Shown one piece after another: positions 30,894 through 40,678 of a stretch of 64,000 nt of DNA. The DNA lies in assembly GCF_001422045.1 (NCBI RefSeq), contig NZ_LMLW01000009.1:124001-188000 (forward strand), in the 5' to 3' direction. Under the pieces are notes generated by a model. The model made no database searches, was not told where the DNA came from, and saw only the letters and a list, made by a program, of their open reading frames with translations. The stretch's first letter is position 1, and each line of letters starts with the position of its first letter. The position numbers and the translations under genes are program-made. The DNA comes from Sphingomonas sp. Leaf242. Its GTDB lineage: Bacteria > Pseudomonadota > Alphaproteobacteria > Sphingomonadales > Sphingomonadaceae.

Positions 30894-32090
30894 TCAAACG
30901 ATCTCGAACAACCCCGCCGCGCCCATGCCCCCCGCGGTGCACATCGACACCACCACATAGCGCACGCCGCGCTTGCGTCCCTCGATCAGCGCATGACCGA
31001 CCAGCCGCGACCCCGTCATCCCGAACGGATGGCCGACCGCGATCGCGCCGCCGTTGACGTTATACTTCTCCGGATCGATCCCTAGGAAATCCCGGCAATA
31101 CAGGCATTGCGACGCGAACGCCTCGTTCAACTCCCACAGCCCGATATCACCGACCGACAATCCCGCGCGGTCGAGCAGCTTCGGAATCGCGAAGATCGGC
31201 CCGATCCCCATCTCCGCCGGGCTGCACCCCGCCGCCTGGAACCCGCGATAGATACCGAGGATGTCCTTGCCCTCGGCTTCCGCGGTCCTGCGGTCCATCA
31301 GCAACTGCGCCGACGCGCCGTCCGACAGCTGGCTGGCGTTACCCGCGGTGACGCTCGACCCAGGCCCGGAGAACGCGCCACCCGGCCACACAGTCTTCAA
31401 CCCCCGCAACCCATCGAGCGTCGTCGCCGCGCGAATCCCCTCGTCCTGCGACAGTGTGACGCTCTCGATCCCGGCATGCGCGCCCTGCCTGTCGTAGAGC
31501 GCCTTCTCGACCGTGATCGGGACGATCTCCTCGGCGAACGCACCGTTCGCGAGTCCAGCCGCAGCGCGCTGCTGGCTCATTGCGGCGTACGCGTCCTGCG
31601 CCTCACGGCTGATGCCGTATTTCTCCGCGACGATCTCGGCGGTCTCGATCATCGGGATATACGCCGCCGGCTCCTTGGCGATCACGCTCGCGTTGAGGTA
31701 GCGCGGCGCGTCCTTGGTCACGGTATAGCTGATCGACTCCATCCCGCCGGCCAGCGCCACGTCGGCTTCGTCGCAGATGATCGTCCGCGCCGCGAGCGCC
31801 ACCGCGGTCAGCCCAGACCCGCATTTCCGGTCGAGCGTGAACGCAGGCACCGACTCGGGCAGCCCGCCGGCGAAGATCGCCATCCGCCCGGCATTGCCAC
31901 CTTGCGTGCCATGCTGGTTGCCCACGCCCCAGAACACCTCGTCGATCCGCGCCGGATCGATCCCGGCGCGCTCGACCACCGCGTTCATCACGTGGCCCGC
32001 GAGCACCGGCGCCTCGGTCGCGTTGAACGCGCCGCGATACGCTTTGCCGATGGCGGTACGGGCGGTCGAGACGATGGCGGCTTCACGCAT
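30894..32090 (-). CDS. Thiolase (acetyl-CoA acyltransferase family)
   Basis: A 398-residue thiolase catalysing acyl transfer between CoA and 3-oxoacyl-CoA. Catalytic Cys90 is in [11 protein letters not shown], the histidine in [17 protein letters not shown] (about residue 350) and the second cysteine in [11 protein letters not shown] (about 378). The usual C-terminal GGG is AGG here. The start at 32090 gives the canonical [16 protein letters not shown]-terminus. A role in fatty-acid or branched-chain breakdown fits the nearby bkd operon, but the specificity is not shown. Confidence 0.9.
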   Translation of the reverse strand: MREAAIVSTARTAIGKAYRGAFNATEAPVLAGHVMNAVVERAGIDPARIDEVFWGVGNQHGTQGGNAGRMAIFAGGLPESVPAFTLDRKCGSGLTAVALAARTIICDEADVALAGGMESISYTVTKDAPRYLNASVIAKEPAAYIPMIETAEIVAEKYGISREAQDAYAAMSQQRAAAGLANGAFAEEIVPITVEKALYDRQGAHAGIESVTLSQDEGIRAATTLDGLRGLKTVWPGGAFSGPGSSVTAGNASQLSDGASAQLLMDRRTAEAEGKDILGIYRGFQAAGCSPAEMGIGPIFAIPKLLDRAGLSVGDIGLWELNEAFASQCLYCRDFLGIDPEKYNVNGGAIAVGHPFGMTGSRLVGHALIEGRKRGVRYVVVSMCTAGGMGAAGLFEIV

Positions 32091-32155
32091 GCTGGAACCT
32101 TTCGAGGATCGGGTATGCCATTCCTCTAGGCGTTCCGGTGTGGCGGGGAAACCCC

Positions 32156-33625
32156 TCAGGGAACGCGGGCGAGCCATCCCCCGGTAAAGCCGGCACGGTC
32201 CAGCCCGCGGCGGATATGGGGGTTCTTCCGCATCGTGTTCCACACCATGCCGGTCCGCCAGTTCTCGATCATCGCGACGATCGGTCCCTGGTCGATCCCG
32301 AGATAGTCGTTGTCCACCCATCCGACGTCGGGGACGATGCGGCCGTGCTTCAACGGTTCGCCCATCTCGGTCAGCGTCGGGTTGAACGCATCGAAGAACC
32401 CGTATTTGCCGTAGATGCCCTTCCCATAGCGATCGTGCATCGCGGTGATCGCCGGGATGACGAGATCGGGCGCGAACACGATTGATCCGACCGCGGCGGT
32501 CGGTGCGAGCGTGCCGTCGTCGCGCGCGCCCGGGCCGCGCTCGGAGTAGCTGAAGAATTGGCGTTGCCGCCCGCCGATCGTCGCCTTGAAATCGCCCGGC
32601 CCGTCGCACGCGGTCAGCCCCCAGATATCCGGCCCATAGCCCGCGAACCCGGCGCCGTTGCTGCCGCCGTTGGCGATCGCATAGTCGCGCTGTGCGATCG
32701 TCGCGCGCTTGCTGTTCTCGAAATAATCGGTGTCCTTGGTCGCGATATACGCGTCGCGAATGCCGCGGAAATCGACCCAGACATGGCTGTACTGGTGGAC
32801 GAACAGCGGCGGGTAATGGAGGTAGGCCGCGCCGTAGCGATCGGTCCAGCTCGGCTCGAACTTCGCGGTGAGCGCGGTCCAGGTCGACGGCGGCAGCGGA
32901 TGCGTCGGCGAACCCAGCGCGAGGAGGTACATCAGCATCCCCTCGTTGTAGATGTTCCAGTCGCTCGGGATGAACCCGCTCTCGGGGTGCCAGCCCATCG
33001 ACAGGAACGGCGCGCGCGGCGTGATCCAGGTCCAGTCGACCGCGCCGTAGATCTGGTCGGCCAGCGCCCGAATCCGCTGTTCCTCGGGGTGATCCGCATC
33101 GAACCAGCTCTGCGCGAACAGCATGCCCGCCAGCATCAGCGCGGTGTCGATCGTCGACACTTCCGCGCGCGCGAACCGCTGGCCCTTGGTGATGCCGAGG
33201 AAGTGGTAGAAGAATCCCTTGTAGCCGCTGTTACCGGTGGGTTCCGGCCCCATCCGCGCGTCGGCGAAGAACGACAAGGTGGCGAGCGTCCGCTTGCGCG
33301 CCTGTTCACGCGTGATCCAGCCGTTGACTACGCCGATCGGATACGCGGTGAGCGCGAAGCCGACTGCGGCAATCGACGAGAAGGACGGCGTCGGCCAGCG
33401 ATCGAGCGCGAGCCCGGTCACCGGATTCGTCGTATCCCAGAAATACAGGAACGCGCGTTCCTGCAGATTGTCGATGAGGGGGTTGGTGGACGGGGCCGGG
33501 GCCGGCGTGAAGCCCGTAACCTCTTGAAACGCTTTGACGATCGGTCGTCCGACCGACGTACACCCTGCTGTCAGTCCGCCAAGTGATAGTGCGCCGGTGC
33601 CCAGAAACTGCCGTCTGTCGAGCAT
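32156..33625 (-). CDS. Glucoamylase-fold lipoprotein, GH144-like
   Basis: A 489-residue exported protein. The N-terminus has a twin-arginine lipoprotein signal ([20 protein letters not shown], lipid site Cys22). The body resembles the Glycoamylase (PF10091) fold of GH144 endo-beta-1,2-glucanases: [13 protein letters not shown] (about residues 56-68), [22 protein letters not shown], the acidic stretch [20 protein letters not shown] and AYGP-like [15 protein letters not shown]. It lies 67 bases downstream of a TonB receptor on the same strand, so it probably cleaves a glucan for uptake. The exact substrate is inferred. Confidence 0.85.
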   Translation of the reverse strand: MLDRRQFLGTGALSLGGLTAGCTSVGRPIVKAFQEVTGFTPAPAPSTNPLIDNLQERAFLYFWDTTNPVTGLALDRWPTPSFSSIAAVGFALTAYPIGVVNGWITREQARKRTLATLSFFADARMGPEPTGNSGYKGFFYHFLGITKGQRFARAEVSTIDTALMLAGMLFAQSWFDADHPEEQRIRALADQIYGAVDWTWITPRAPFLSMGWHPESGFIPSDWNIYNEGMLMYLLALGSPTHPLPPSTWTALTAKFEPSWTDRYGAAYLHYPPLFVHQYSHVWVDFRGIRDAYIATKDTDYFENSKRATIAQRDYAIANGGSNGAGFAGYGPDIWGLTACDGPGDFKATIGGRQRQFFSYSERGPGARDDGTLAPTAAVGSIVFAPDLVIPAITAMHDRYGKGIYGKYGFFDAFNPTLTEMGEPLKHGRIVPDVGWVDNDYLGIDQGPIVAMIENWRTGMVWNTMRKNPHIRRGLDRAGFTGGWLARVP

Positions 33626-33692
33626 GGATACTCCTGATCGGGGACCGCCGATGGCGGCAGGCGACCAACATGGCCGCCCGCCGATTAACGCA

Positions 33693-36662
33693 TCAGAAAC
33701 GATATCCGACCCTGAACTGGAAGCGGCGCGGCAGGGTGAGCAGCCCGGTCGGCAGGTTGGTCGGCCCGCCGAAGCTGTAGGTCTCGCCGACCCCGAGGTT
33801 GCCCGAATACCCGGTATAGTTCTTGTTGTTGAAGGCGTTGAGCAGGTCGACCGCGACGTTGATATTGTGCGTGTTGAACACCTTGATGTTGTTCTGCAGC
33901 GTCAGATTGACCTCGCAGAACGCGAACACGCTGCCGAGGCAGTTCTTCGGCCGGTACAGCGATCGGATGGTCTGCTGGTTGACGCTGGTGCCGCCGGACT
34001 GGTCGAGCAGCTGGAATGCGGTACCGCTGCCCAGCGTAGTGAGCGTCGAGAACTGGAACCCGACCGGCAGGTCGACGATGCCCGACAGGACGATCCGGTG
34101 GCGCTCGTCCTGATCGGCGATCGGCCGCCAGCCATATTTATCGGGCGTCACCTTATCGAGGCTGAACAGATCGCCGCCGTCCTGCTCCGCCTTTGACAGC
34201 GTGTAGGCGAGGTTGAGGCCCCACCCCGACGACACGGTGTAATCCTTGTCGATCGTCACGAGCAGCGCCTTGTAGCGCGTGCGCAGGCCATCATAGCCGA
34301 TCAGCACGTTGCCGAAGCCGTTCTCGCGTGGGATCGTCGTATCACAGCACGATCCGTCCGCGTTGCGCGTCGCGAACAGATGCGTGTAGCCGTTCTGCCC
34401 GCGGACATACGACCCGGTCACCGAAGCGCGGAAGATGCCGAACTTCTGGCGCAGGCCAAGGCTGAACTGGTCGGTCGACGGCGCCTTCGCGTTGTTCTTG
34501 ACGGCGAACAGTTCGGGCAGGCCGGTCTGCGCGGTCTGGCGCAGCGCGAGCAGGCCTTCCCGCGTCTGATAGCTTTCGTTCCACACCACGGTGGGGTTGC
34601 CGTCGCGCGGCTGGCCATCGCGCGAGAAGTAGAAGATTCCGGTCTGGTATTGCAGGCGGAATTGCTCGTCGAGCGTGTTGTTGAAGACGTTGCGGTCGTA
34701 ATATTTTCCGTAGCCGCCGAACAGGACGGTGCGCTGATCGTCGTTGAAGTCGTAGCTAAAGCCAACGCGCGGCTGGAACATGTCCTTGCGGGTCGGGCGA
34801 TCGGTGCCGTCGGTGATGTAGTTCGCAGGATCGAAATAATCGGTCCGGGGCAGCGCGTTCAACGTCGTGACGGCCGCGGCGGGCGTGCGATACTTGTTGT
34901 TGAACAGATTGCTTTCGTAGTCCCAGCGCAAGCCGAGGTTGAGCTGCAGCTTACTGGTGATATCCCAGTCGTCCTGCAGATACACGCCGAGCTGTGAGTT
35001 CGACGCGATGATCCGCGGATTGCCCACGCCGAGCTGCGCGGTGGCCGGGAAGCTGAAATCGAGCCCTCTTTTTGCGTCGTTCTGGAAAAAGTAGTTCGGC
35101 TGGACGTAGAAATTCTTGGTAAAGTCGTAATCCTGGAACGCAAAGCGGATGCCGCCCTTGATCACGTGGTTGTCCAGGCCATTATACGTCAGGTCGTCGC
35201 GCAACGTGTAGCTCTGCTGGCTGATCCGCTGCGTCGAATCCTTGCCGCCGAAGGTGATGACGCCCTCGAACTGGAAGCTGGGATCGTCGGGGTTGAGCGA
35301 CGACGGATTGTAGACCGTGTCGAGATAGGTCGCGTTGAATTCGTTGACGAAGCTGTCGCCGGTATAGGTCCATTTGTACGTGTAGGTGTCGGTCTTGTTG
35401 ATCTTGTTGACCGCCGCCGAATACGCGATGTTGGCCGAGCCGAAATTGGCGCCGAACCCGGTGATGTCGGTCTCCTGGCGGCGGCTGAACGACAGGTCGA
35501 ACACCTGGCGCTCGTCGGGCGTGAAGGTCAGCTTGCCGAAATAGAAGTCGCCGCGATACGGGCTGACATAGGTGCCTTCATACTGGCCAAAGCGCGCGAG
35601 GTTTTGCGGCGTCGGGGTGCCGACGGTCACGCTCGATGCGCGATCCTGGTCGTTGCCTTCGTAGGCGCCGAAGAAGAACAGCTTGTCCTTGATGATCGGG
35701 CCGCCGAGCGAAATGCCGTATTGCTTGCGCTCGAACTTCGGTTTGTCCCGGCCGGCACGCTGGTCGATGATGTTGGCGGCGGTCAGGCTGCGGTCGGTAT
35801 ATTGGCCGAACATCTCGCCGTGGAAATCGTTGGTGCCCGACTTGGTGATCGCGGTGATGATCGCCGACCCGGCCTGTTCGTATTCGGCCTTGTAGTTCTG
35901 CGTCAGGACGCGGAATTCGCCGACTGCGAGCTGCCCGAACGGGTTGCCGCGGCTGTCGGTCTGGCCGGCGATTCCGCCCAGCGTCTGGCTCTTCAGGCTG
36001 GTGCCGTCGATGAAGACGTTGACCTGGCTCGCGGGCGAGGCGCCGGCGGTGATGCCCTTGTTGGTCTCGCTGTCGTTGTAGCGCACGCCCGGCGCGAGCG
36101 CGGCGAACGTCAGGAAGTTGCGATCGCCCTGCGGCAGGATGCGGATCTGGTTCTGGCTGACGTTGGTCGCGACTTCGGAGGTCTTGGTCTCGACCAGTTT
36201 CCCCGCGGTGACGACGATCTCGCCGCCTTCGTTGGCCCCGCCGGTGGTTGTGCCGGTGGTCGTGCCACCCTCGGCGGTCGCGCTGGCAGCAGGGGCCGCC
36301 GCGGTTGGTGCCGCGAGCACCGCGTCGAGCGTCGCGGACTGGCCGACACCGACCGAGATACGCTGCGCCGAAATCTTGCCGTCGGCACCGGTGAACGTGA
36401 TCGTGTAGGTGGCGGGGCGCAGACCGTTCAGCACATAGCTGCCGGTCGCGCTGGTGGTCGCGCGGAACGTCTGGTTGGTCCCGTCATTGACCGCGACCAC
36501 GGTCGCGCCAGCGACCGTCGCCCCGGCCGCATCGCGCACCTGGCCGCGGATCGCCGCGGTCGTGGTCTGCGCCGATGCAGGTGCGATCAGCGCTGCGGTC
36601 GAGCCGAGTATCGTCGTCGTTGCCAATGCGGCGCGCAACGCCGTGGCCATCATCGTCTTCAT
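33693..36662 (-). CDS. TonB-dependent receptor with N-terminal carboxypeptidase-regulatory-like domain
   Basis: A 989-residue outer-membrane transporter. The signal peptide (about residues 1-32) ends PASAQ. A CarboxypepD_reg-like beta domain follows (about 33-115; AIRGQVRDAAGATVAGATVV), then a plug (about 150-270) and a long beta barrel ending in the terminal phenylalanine (FRVGYRF). Such SusC/Oar-like receptors import oligosaccharides or peptides. The next gene is a GH144-like lipoprotein, which suggests a glucan. The start ATG 36662 follows GGGGA. A perfect palindrome lies about 280 bases upstream. Confidence 0.92.
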   Translation of the reverse strand: MKTMMATALRAALATTTILGSTAALIAPASAQTTTAAIRGQVRDAAGATVAGATVVAVNDGTNQTFRATTSATGSYVLNGLRPATYTITFTGADGKISAQRISVGVGQSATLDAVLAAPTAAAPAASATAEGGTTTGTTTGGANEGGEIVVTAGKLVETKTSEVATNVSQNQIRILPQGDRNFLTFAALAPGVRYNDSETNKGITAGASPASQVNVFIDGTSLKSQTLGGIAGQTDSRGNPFGQLAVGEFRVLTQNYKAEYEQAGSAIITAITKSGTNDFHGEMFGQYTDRSLTAANIIDQRAGRDKPKFERKQYGISLGGPIIKDKLFFFGAYEGNDQDRASSVTVGTPTPQNLARFGQYEGTYVSPYRGDFYFGKLTFTPDERQVFDLSFSRRQETDITGFGANFGSANIAYSAAVNKINKTDTYTYKWTYTGDSFVNEFNATYLDTVYNPSSLNPDDPSFQFEGVITFGGKDSTQRISQQSYTLRDDLTYNGLDNHVIKGGIRFAFQDYDFTKNFYVQPNYFFQNDAKRGLDFSFPATAQLGVGNPRIIASNSQLGVYLQDDWDITSKLQLNLGLRWDYESNLFNNKYRTPAAAVTTLNALPRTDYFDPANYITDGTDRPTRKDMFQPRVGFSYDFNDDQRTVLFGGYGKYYDRNVFNNTLDEQFRLQYQTGIFYFSRDGQPRDGNPTVVWNESYQTREGLLALRQTAQTGLPELFAVKNNAKAPSTDQFSLGLRQKFGIFRASVTGSYVRGQNGYTHLFATRNADGSCCDTTIPRENGFGNVLIGYDGLRTRYKALLVTIDKDYTVSSGWGLNLAYTLSKAEQDGGDLFSLDKVTPDKYGWRPIADQDERHRIVLSGIVDLPVGFQFSTLTTLGSGTAFQLLDQSGGTSVNQQTIRSLYRPKNCLGSVFAFCEVNLTLQNNIKVFNTHNINVAVDLLNAFNNKNYTGYSGNLGVGETYSFGGPTNLPTGLLTLPRRFQFRVGYRF

Positions 36663-37031
36663 GTCCCAAAGTCCCCTGTTGGGAAGGCGCATCGGGACAG
36701 ACGGTACGCGCATCGCACCGTCGGTCGGGCTGTGCGCCGACTGTCGGTATCCTGCGTCGCGATTTCCCGCGCTTCCATGCCCTGATCCACTCCCGCGAAC
36801 CGCTCCTCATGGAGACGGTCCCGGCGCCGCGCATGTTTGCGTATGCTGCCGGGAGAGGGGGCTTACGCCGCGGTTTGGCCGGCATCCAGCCTTCGGCCAG
36901 GCGGCGTGGTCATTGCGCGACAAGACGTGTCTTTTCCGCAACAACCCATGTGTTGCATAAAGTTACGTCGTATTACTTAAGATCAAGGTGGGGATTAGCC
37001 TCGAAGTAGCGTCGTCGGATATAGTAAACCC
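36663..37031. other. Promoter region of the TonB receptor
   Basis: A 369-base gap with AT-richer DNA at 36955-37030. It contains the palindrome at 36938-36956. On the minus strand TTGATC followed 18 bases later by CTTTAT could be a promoter whose start would fall at that palindrome. No supported gene was seen. Confidence 0.5.
36938..36956. promoter_or_regulatory. Candidate operator palindrome upstream of the TonB receptor
   Basis: GCAACAACCCATGTGTTGC consists of perfect 6-base arms GCAACA/TGTTGC separated by 7 bases. It lies where transcription toward the receptor would start, so it could be a repressor site for glucan-responsive control. The regulator is not in the window. Confidence 0.4.
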
Positions 37032-38387
37032 TTATTTCATAAGGACTAATTCTTCCGCCATCGTCGGATGCAGCGCGACCGTCGCGTCGAAGTCGGCCTT
37101 GGTCAGCCCGGCCTTCACCGCCACCGCGGCCGATTGCAGGATCTCGGGGCAGTCGGGCCCGATCATGTGGATACCCACCACCCGGTCGGTCTCGCCGTCG
37201 CAGATCATCTTGTACAGCGAGCGCTCGTTGCGGCCCGCCAGCACGTTCTTCATCGGCCGGAAGTCGGACGTGTAGACCTTCACCGATCCCAGCGCCTGCT
37301 TGGCCTGGGATTCGGTCATGCCCACGCCGGCCATCGGCGGGTGGCTGAACACCGCGGCGGGGACGTTGGCGTAATCGACTCGTGTCGGCTTGCCGCCGAA
37401 GAATGTGTCGGCGAATGCCTGCCCTTCGCGGATCGCGACCGGGGTCAGCTGGATGCGGTTGGTGACGTCGCCGACCGCGAAGATCGAGTCGCAGCTCGAC
37501 TTGTTGTCCTCGTCGACGATCACCGCACCCGCCGCGTCTATCTCCACGCCCGCGGTGTCGAGGCCGAGGCCCTTGGTGTTGGGCAGGCGGCCGGTCGCGA
37601 ACATCACGAGGTCGACGACGATCGGCTCATGACCCTTCATGCTGACCGTCAGGCAGCCGTCTTCGCCTTTCTCGATGCTCTCGAACGCGGCGTTGAAGCG
37701 GAAATCGATGCCCTTGCTCATCGAGATCTGGAGCAGGCGGTCGCGGATCGATTCGTCATAGCCGCGCAGGATCACGTCGGTCCGATTGACCAGCGTGACG
37801 TGCGACCCGAACTGGTGGAAGATCCCGGCGAATTCGTTGGCGATATAGCCCGCGCCGGCGATCAGTACGCGCTTCGGCACGTCGTCGAGGTGGAACACTT
37901 CGTTCGAGGTGATGCCGTGCTCGGCGCCGGGGAACTCGGGCACCAGCGGATGCGCGCCGACCGCGATCAGGATCTTCGCGGCGGTCTTCACGGTGCCATC
38001 GGCCAGCGTGACTTCGTTTGGCCCCGAGACGACCGCACGCTGGTGGATGATGTCGACATGATTGTTCTGTAGCGTGGTCGTGTAGGCGCCGTTGATCCGG
38101 TCGACCTCCTCCATGACGTTGTCGCGCAGCGTGGGCCAGCTGAACGCACAATTGTCGGGCACCTGCCAGCCGAACCGCTTGGCGTCCTTCAGATCCTCGG
38201 CGAAATGCGCGCCGTAGATCAGCAGCTTCTTCGGCACGCAGCCACGGATGACGCAGGTTCCGCCGACCCGATACTCCTCGGCGACCGCGACGCGCGCGCC
38301 GTGCGCGGCGGCGACGCGCGACGCACGCGTGCCGCCCGAGCCTGCGCCGATGACGAAGAGGTCATAGTCGAATTGGGTATCGGTCAC
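37032..38387 (-). CDS. gor: Glutathione-disulfide reductase
   Basis: An FAD- and NADPH-dependent enzyme that regenerates glutathione. The 451-residue protein has GAGSGG FAD binding (residues 14-19), the redox-active disulfide in GGTCVIRGCVPKK (Cys45, Cys50), the NADPH-binding AGAGYIANEFAG (about 172-183), the second FAD block (FAVGDVTNRIQLTPVA) and the C-terminal His-Glu HPTMAEE. The stop overlaps a small CCTTAT/ATAAGG inverted repeat. It is likely monocistronic. Confidence 0.95.
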   Translation of the reverse strand: MTDTQFDYDLFVIGAGSGGTRASRVAAAHGARVAVAEEYRVGGTCVIRGCVPKKLLIYGAHFAEDLKDAKRFGWQVPDNCAFSWPTLRDNVMEEVDRINGAYTTTLQNNHVDIIHQRAVVSGPNEVTLADGTVKTAAKILIAVGAHPLVPEFPGAEHGITSNEVFHLDDVPKRVLIAGAGYIANEFAGIFHQFGSHVTLVNRTDVILRGYDESIRDRLLQISMSKGIDFRFNAAFESIEKGEDGCLTVSMKGHEPIVVDLVMFATGRLPNTKGLGLDTAGVEIDAAGAVIVDEDNKSSCDSIFAVGDVTNRIQLTPVAIREGQAFADTFFGGKPTRVDYANVPAAVFSHPPMAGVGMTESQAKQALGSVKVYTSDFRPMKNVLAGRNERSLYKMICDGETDRVVGIHMIGPDCPEILQSAAVAVKAGLTKADFDATVALHPTMAEELVLMK

Positions 38388-38493
38388 AGGCAGTCCTTGC
38401 AGGTCGCGCGGCGCTTCGCGGCTTTACATGCCATCTGGGGCAGGGTGGATGCGGCGGCAACCCCGCCGCGGCGATCACACTGATCGGCTCAGC

Positions 38494-38871
38494 CTATCTC
38501 TGGCCCGCCTTCCGCATCGGCATCGCGTCGATCGTCGCCTCCAGCGCGTCGGCGGGGAAGGGCTTGCCGCTACGCAGTTTCTCGCCACCGTCCTTGCCGA
38601 TCAGGATCGCGGTGAAGGTAGCGGGGAGGTGGTATTTGCGGCGGAGCGCTGCGGCCGAGTCGCTTGCGCCTCGGACCGTGTAGCCGACGACCTCGACGAT
38701 GGTGAGGTCCCGAGCGGCGGCTCTGGTTTTCCACCCGGCGAGGATGCGGCGTTGCTCAGCGAGTGCGGGATCTTCAGCGGTCGGAGCAGAGACGACTAAC
38801 ACGCGCCGATCCCACTTCATCTGCGCGACAGTAGGAGAGGCGGCGAGCGCGACGGCGAGGAGTAGCGGCAT
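38494..38871 (-). CDS. Exported DUF4174-like protein
   Basis: A 125-residue protein with a cleavable signal (PLLLAVALAASPTVAQ, about residues 2-17) followed by a thioredoxin-like DUF4174-type domain (RRVLVVSAPTAEDPALAEQR; ILIGKDGGEKLRSGKPF). No CxxC is present. The function is unknown; a periplasmic location is inferred. The start at 38871 gives the best signal peptide. Confidence 0.72.
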   Translation of the reverse strand: MPLLLAVALAASPTVAQMKWDRRVLVVSAPTAEDPALAEQRRILAGWKTRAAARDLTIVEVVGYTVRGASDSAAALRRKYHLPATFTAILIGKDGGEKLRSGKPFPADALEATIDAMPMRKAGQR

Positions 38872-38916
38872 AATTAGATAACGCCGGAAGCGGGCTTGTG
38901 CTCCCCTCCACCACAA

Positions 38917-39007
38917 CCACCCCGGCGAAGGCCGGGGCCCAATTGGAAAGGTGGTTATTTAATAAACTGCGGTTCGCCCAATTGGGCCCCGGCCTTCGCC
39001 GGGGTGG
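38917..39007. repeat. Paired inverted repeat, family B (copy 6)
   Basis: CCACCCCGGCGAAGGCCGGG with CCCAATTGG and its full complement ending GCCGGGGTGG. The spacer is shorter (about 32 bases) and AT-rich (GGTTATTTAATAAACTGCGG). It lies between the DUF4174-like gene and pgi. Confidence 0.9.
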
Positions 39008-39062
39008 AGTAGCTGAGGGCAACTTCAGAAAAAAGGGAAGGGGGCTACCCTCCCCCAAAATC

Positions 39063-40553
39063 TCACCCAAACGCGCGCTTGATCAGATCATCCGTCGAAG
39101 GATCGAACGTCTGCCCGCCCTTCTCAGCAGCCTTCGCCATTTCCTTGCCCAGCTCCACCCCGAACTGGTCGAACGAATTGATCCCCAGCAGCACGCCGTT
39201 CACGAACACCCGGTGCTCGTAAAACGCGATCAGCGCGCCCAGCGTCCGCGCATCCAGATCATCGAGCAGCAACGTCGAAGACGGCCGATCGCCCGAATAG
39301 CTCCGCGCCGGATCCTCGACCTGCTTGCCGGCCATCAGCGCCGCACCCTGCGCGAACGCGTTGAGCAACAGCGCCCGGTGATGCTCCTCAGGCAACGTAT
39401 CGCCCGGCTCGATCACCGCGATGAACTCGACCGGCACGAGATGCGTGCCCTGATGGAGCAACTGGAACACAGCATGCTGCGCCTCCGTACCGACGCCACC
39501 CCAAGTGATCGCCGCCGAAGGACGCCCGAGCGGCTGCCCGTCGACCGTCACAGACTTGCCGTTCGACTCCATCTCCAGCTGCTGGAGATAGCTCGGCAGC
39601 AACCGCAACCGCTCGTCATACGCGAACGGCGCGCGCGTCTCGGCATGGCGAATCTGCGTATAATACAGGTCGGCGAACGCCGCGAGCGCCGGCGCGTTCT
39701 CATGCAGCGCCGCAAGCCGGAAATGCCGATCCATCTCGGCAGCACCCTCGAGCAGTTCCTCGAACCGATCCCACCCCAGCGCGATCGCCGCCGGGAAACC
39801 GATCGTCGACCACAGCGAATACCGCCCACCGACGCTCTCCGCGAACGGCAGGATGCGGGTCTCGTCGACGCCCCATTCCATCGCCTTCTCGGGCGACGCG
39901 GTCAGCGCGATCACGCGGCCATACGGATCCTCGACATTATGCTCGGTCATCCACTGCAGCACGCTTTCGGCGTTCATCAGCGTCTCGGTCGTGGTGAACG
40001 TCTTCGAAGCGACCACCAACAATGTCGCGGCCGGATCGAACTTCGCGAACACGTCTTCCAGCGCCACGCCGTCGACATTCGCGACGATCGCCACATCATA
40101 CCGCTTGTCGTCACGCCCCAGCGCATCGACCAGCAGTTGCGGCCCCAGCGCCGATCCACCGATCCCGACGTGCAGGATATGCCGCACCGGCCCGAGCGCT
40201 TCCGCCTCGATCGCATCGATCAGCGTCCGCATCCGCTGATGGCTCGCCTGCGCGATCGCGACGCTCTCGGGCTTGCCCTCGCCGCGCTCGGCAGTGTGCT
40301 CGACCGCGCGGCCCTCGGTGACGTTGACGACCTCGCCCGAGAACAGCGCCTGGCGCTTGCCCGACAGGTCCTGCGCCTTCGCGATTTCCTCGAACGCGGT
40401 GACCATGTCCGTCGTCAGGTGAGTCTTCGACCAGTCGAAGTGGATCCCCGCGACATCGAGGCTCAGCTTCGAGAGGCGCTCCGAGTCCGCCGCGAACAGG
40501 TCGGTCAGCTTGGTGGCGGGCAGGGCTTCGATCTTGGACCAGTCGGCGGTCAT
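39063..40553 (-). CDS. pgi: Glucose-6-phosphate isomerase
   Basis: Interconverts glucose-6-phosphate and fructose-6-phosphate. The 496 residues show the sugar-isomerase blocks VGIGGSALGPQLL (about 131-143), SKTFTTTETLMNA (about 183-195) and GRYSLWSTIGFP (about 240-251; family signature region), plus the catalytic Glu region and the C-terminal SFDQFGVELGK. It is divergent from lepB. Confidence 0.95.
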   Translation of the reverse strand: MTADWSKIEALPATKLTDLFAADSERLSKLSLDVAGIHFDWSKTHLTTDMVTAFEEIAKAQDLSGKRQALFSGEVVNVTEGRAVEHTAERGEGKPESVAIAQASHQRMRTLIDAIEAEALGPVRHILHVGIGGSALGPQLLVDALGRDDKRYDVAIVANVDGVALEDVFAKFDPAATLLVVASKTFTTTETLMNAESVLQWMTEHNVEDPYGRVIALTASPEKAMEWGVDETRILPFAESVGGRYSLWSTIGFPAAIALGWDRFEELLEGAAEMDRHFRLAALHENAPALAAFADLYYTQIRHAETRAPFAYDERLRLLPSYLQQLEMESNGKSVTVDGQPLGRPSAAITWGGVGTEAQHAVFQLLHQGTHLVPVEFIAVIEPGDTLPEEHHRALLLNAFAQGAALMAGKQVEDPARSYSGDRPSSTLLLDDLDARTLGALIAFYEHRVFVNGVLLGINSFDQFGVELGKEMAKAAEKGGQTFDPSTDDLIKRAFG

Positions 40554-40678
40554 GCTACTTCTCCGAATAGACGTGCGCGCCGGTCATGCTGCAAGCGCGA
40601 GACCGCGACAACGCTCTTTCGACGTTCGGTATCCTGCACACGCTTGACGATCCGCGCCGTCTGCGCAAACCCGCGAGC

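Noticed and set aside
35166..36785. A 539-codon plus-strand frame antisense to the TonB receptor.
   Set aside because: Shadow frame; the receptor's signal peptide, plug and terminal Phe are intact on the minus strand.
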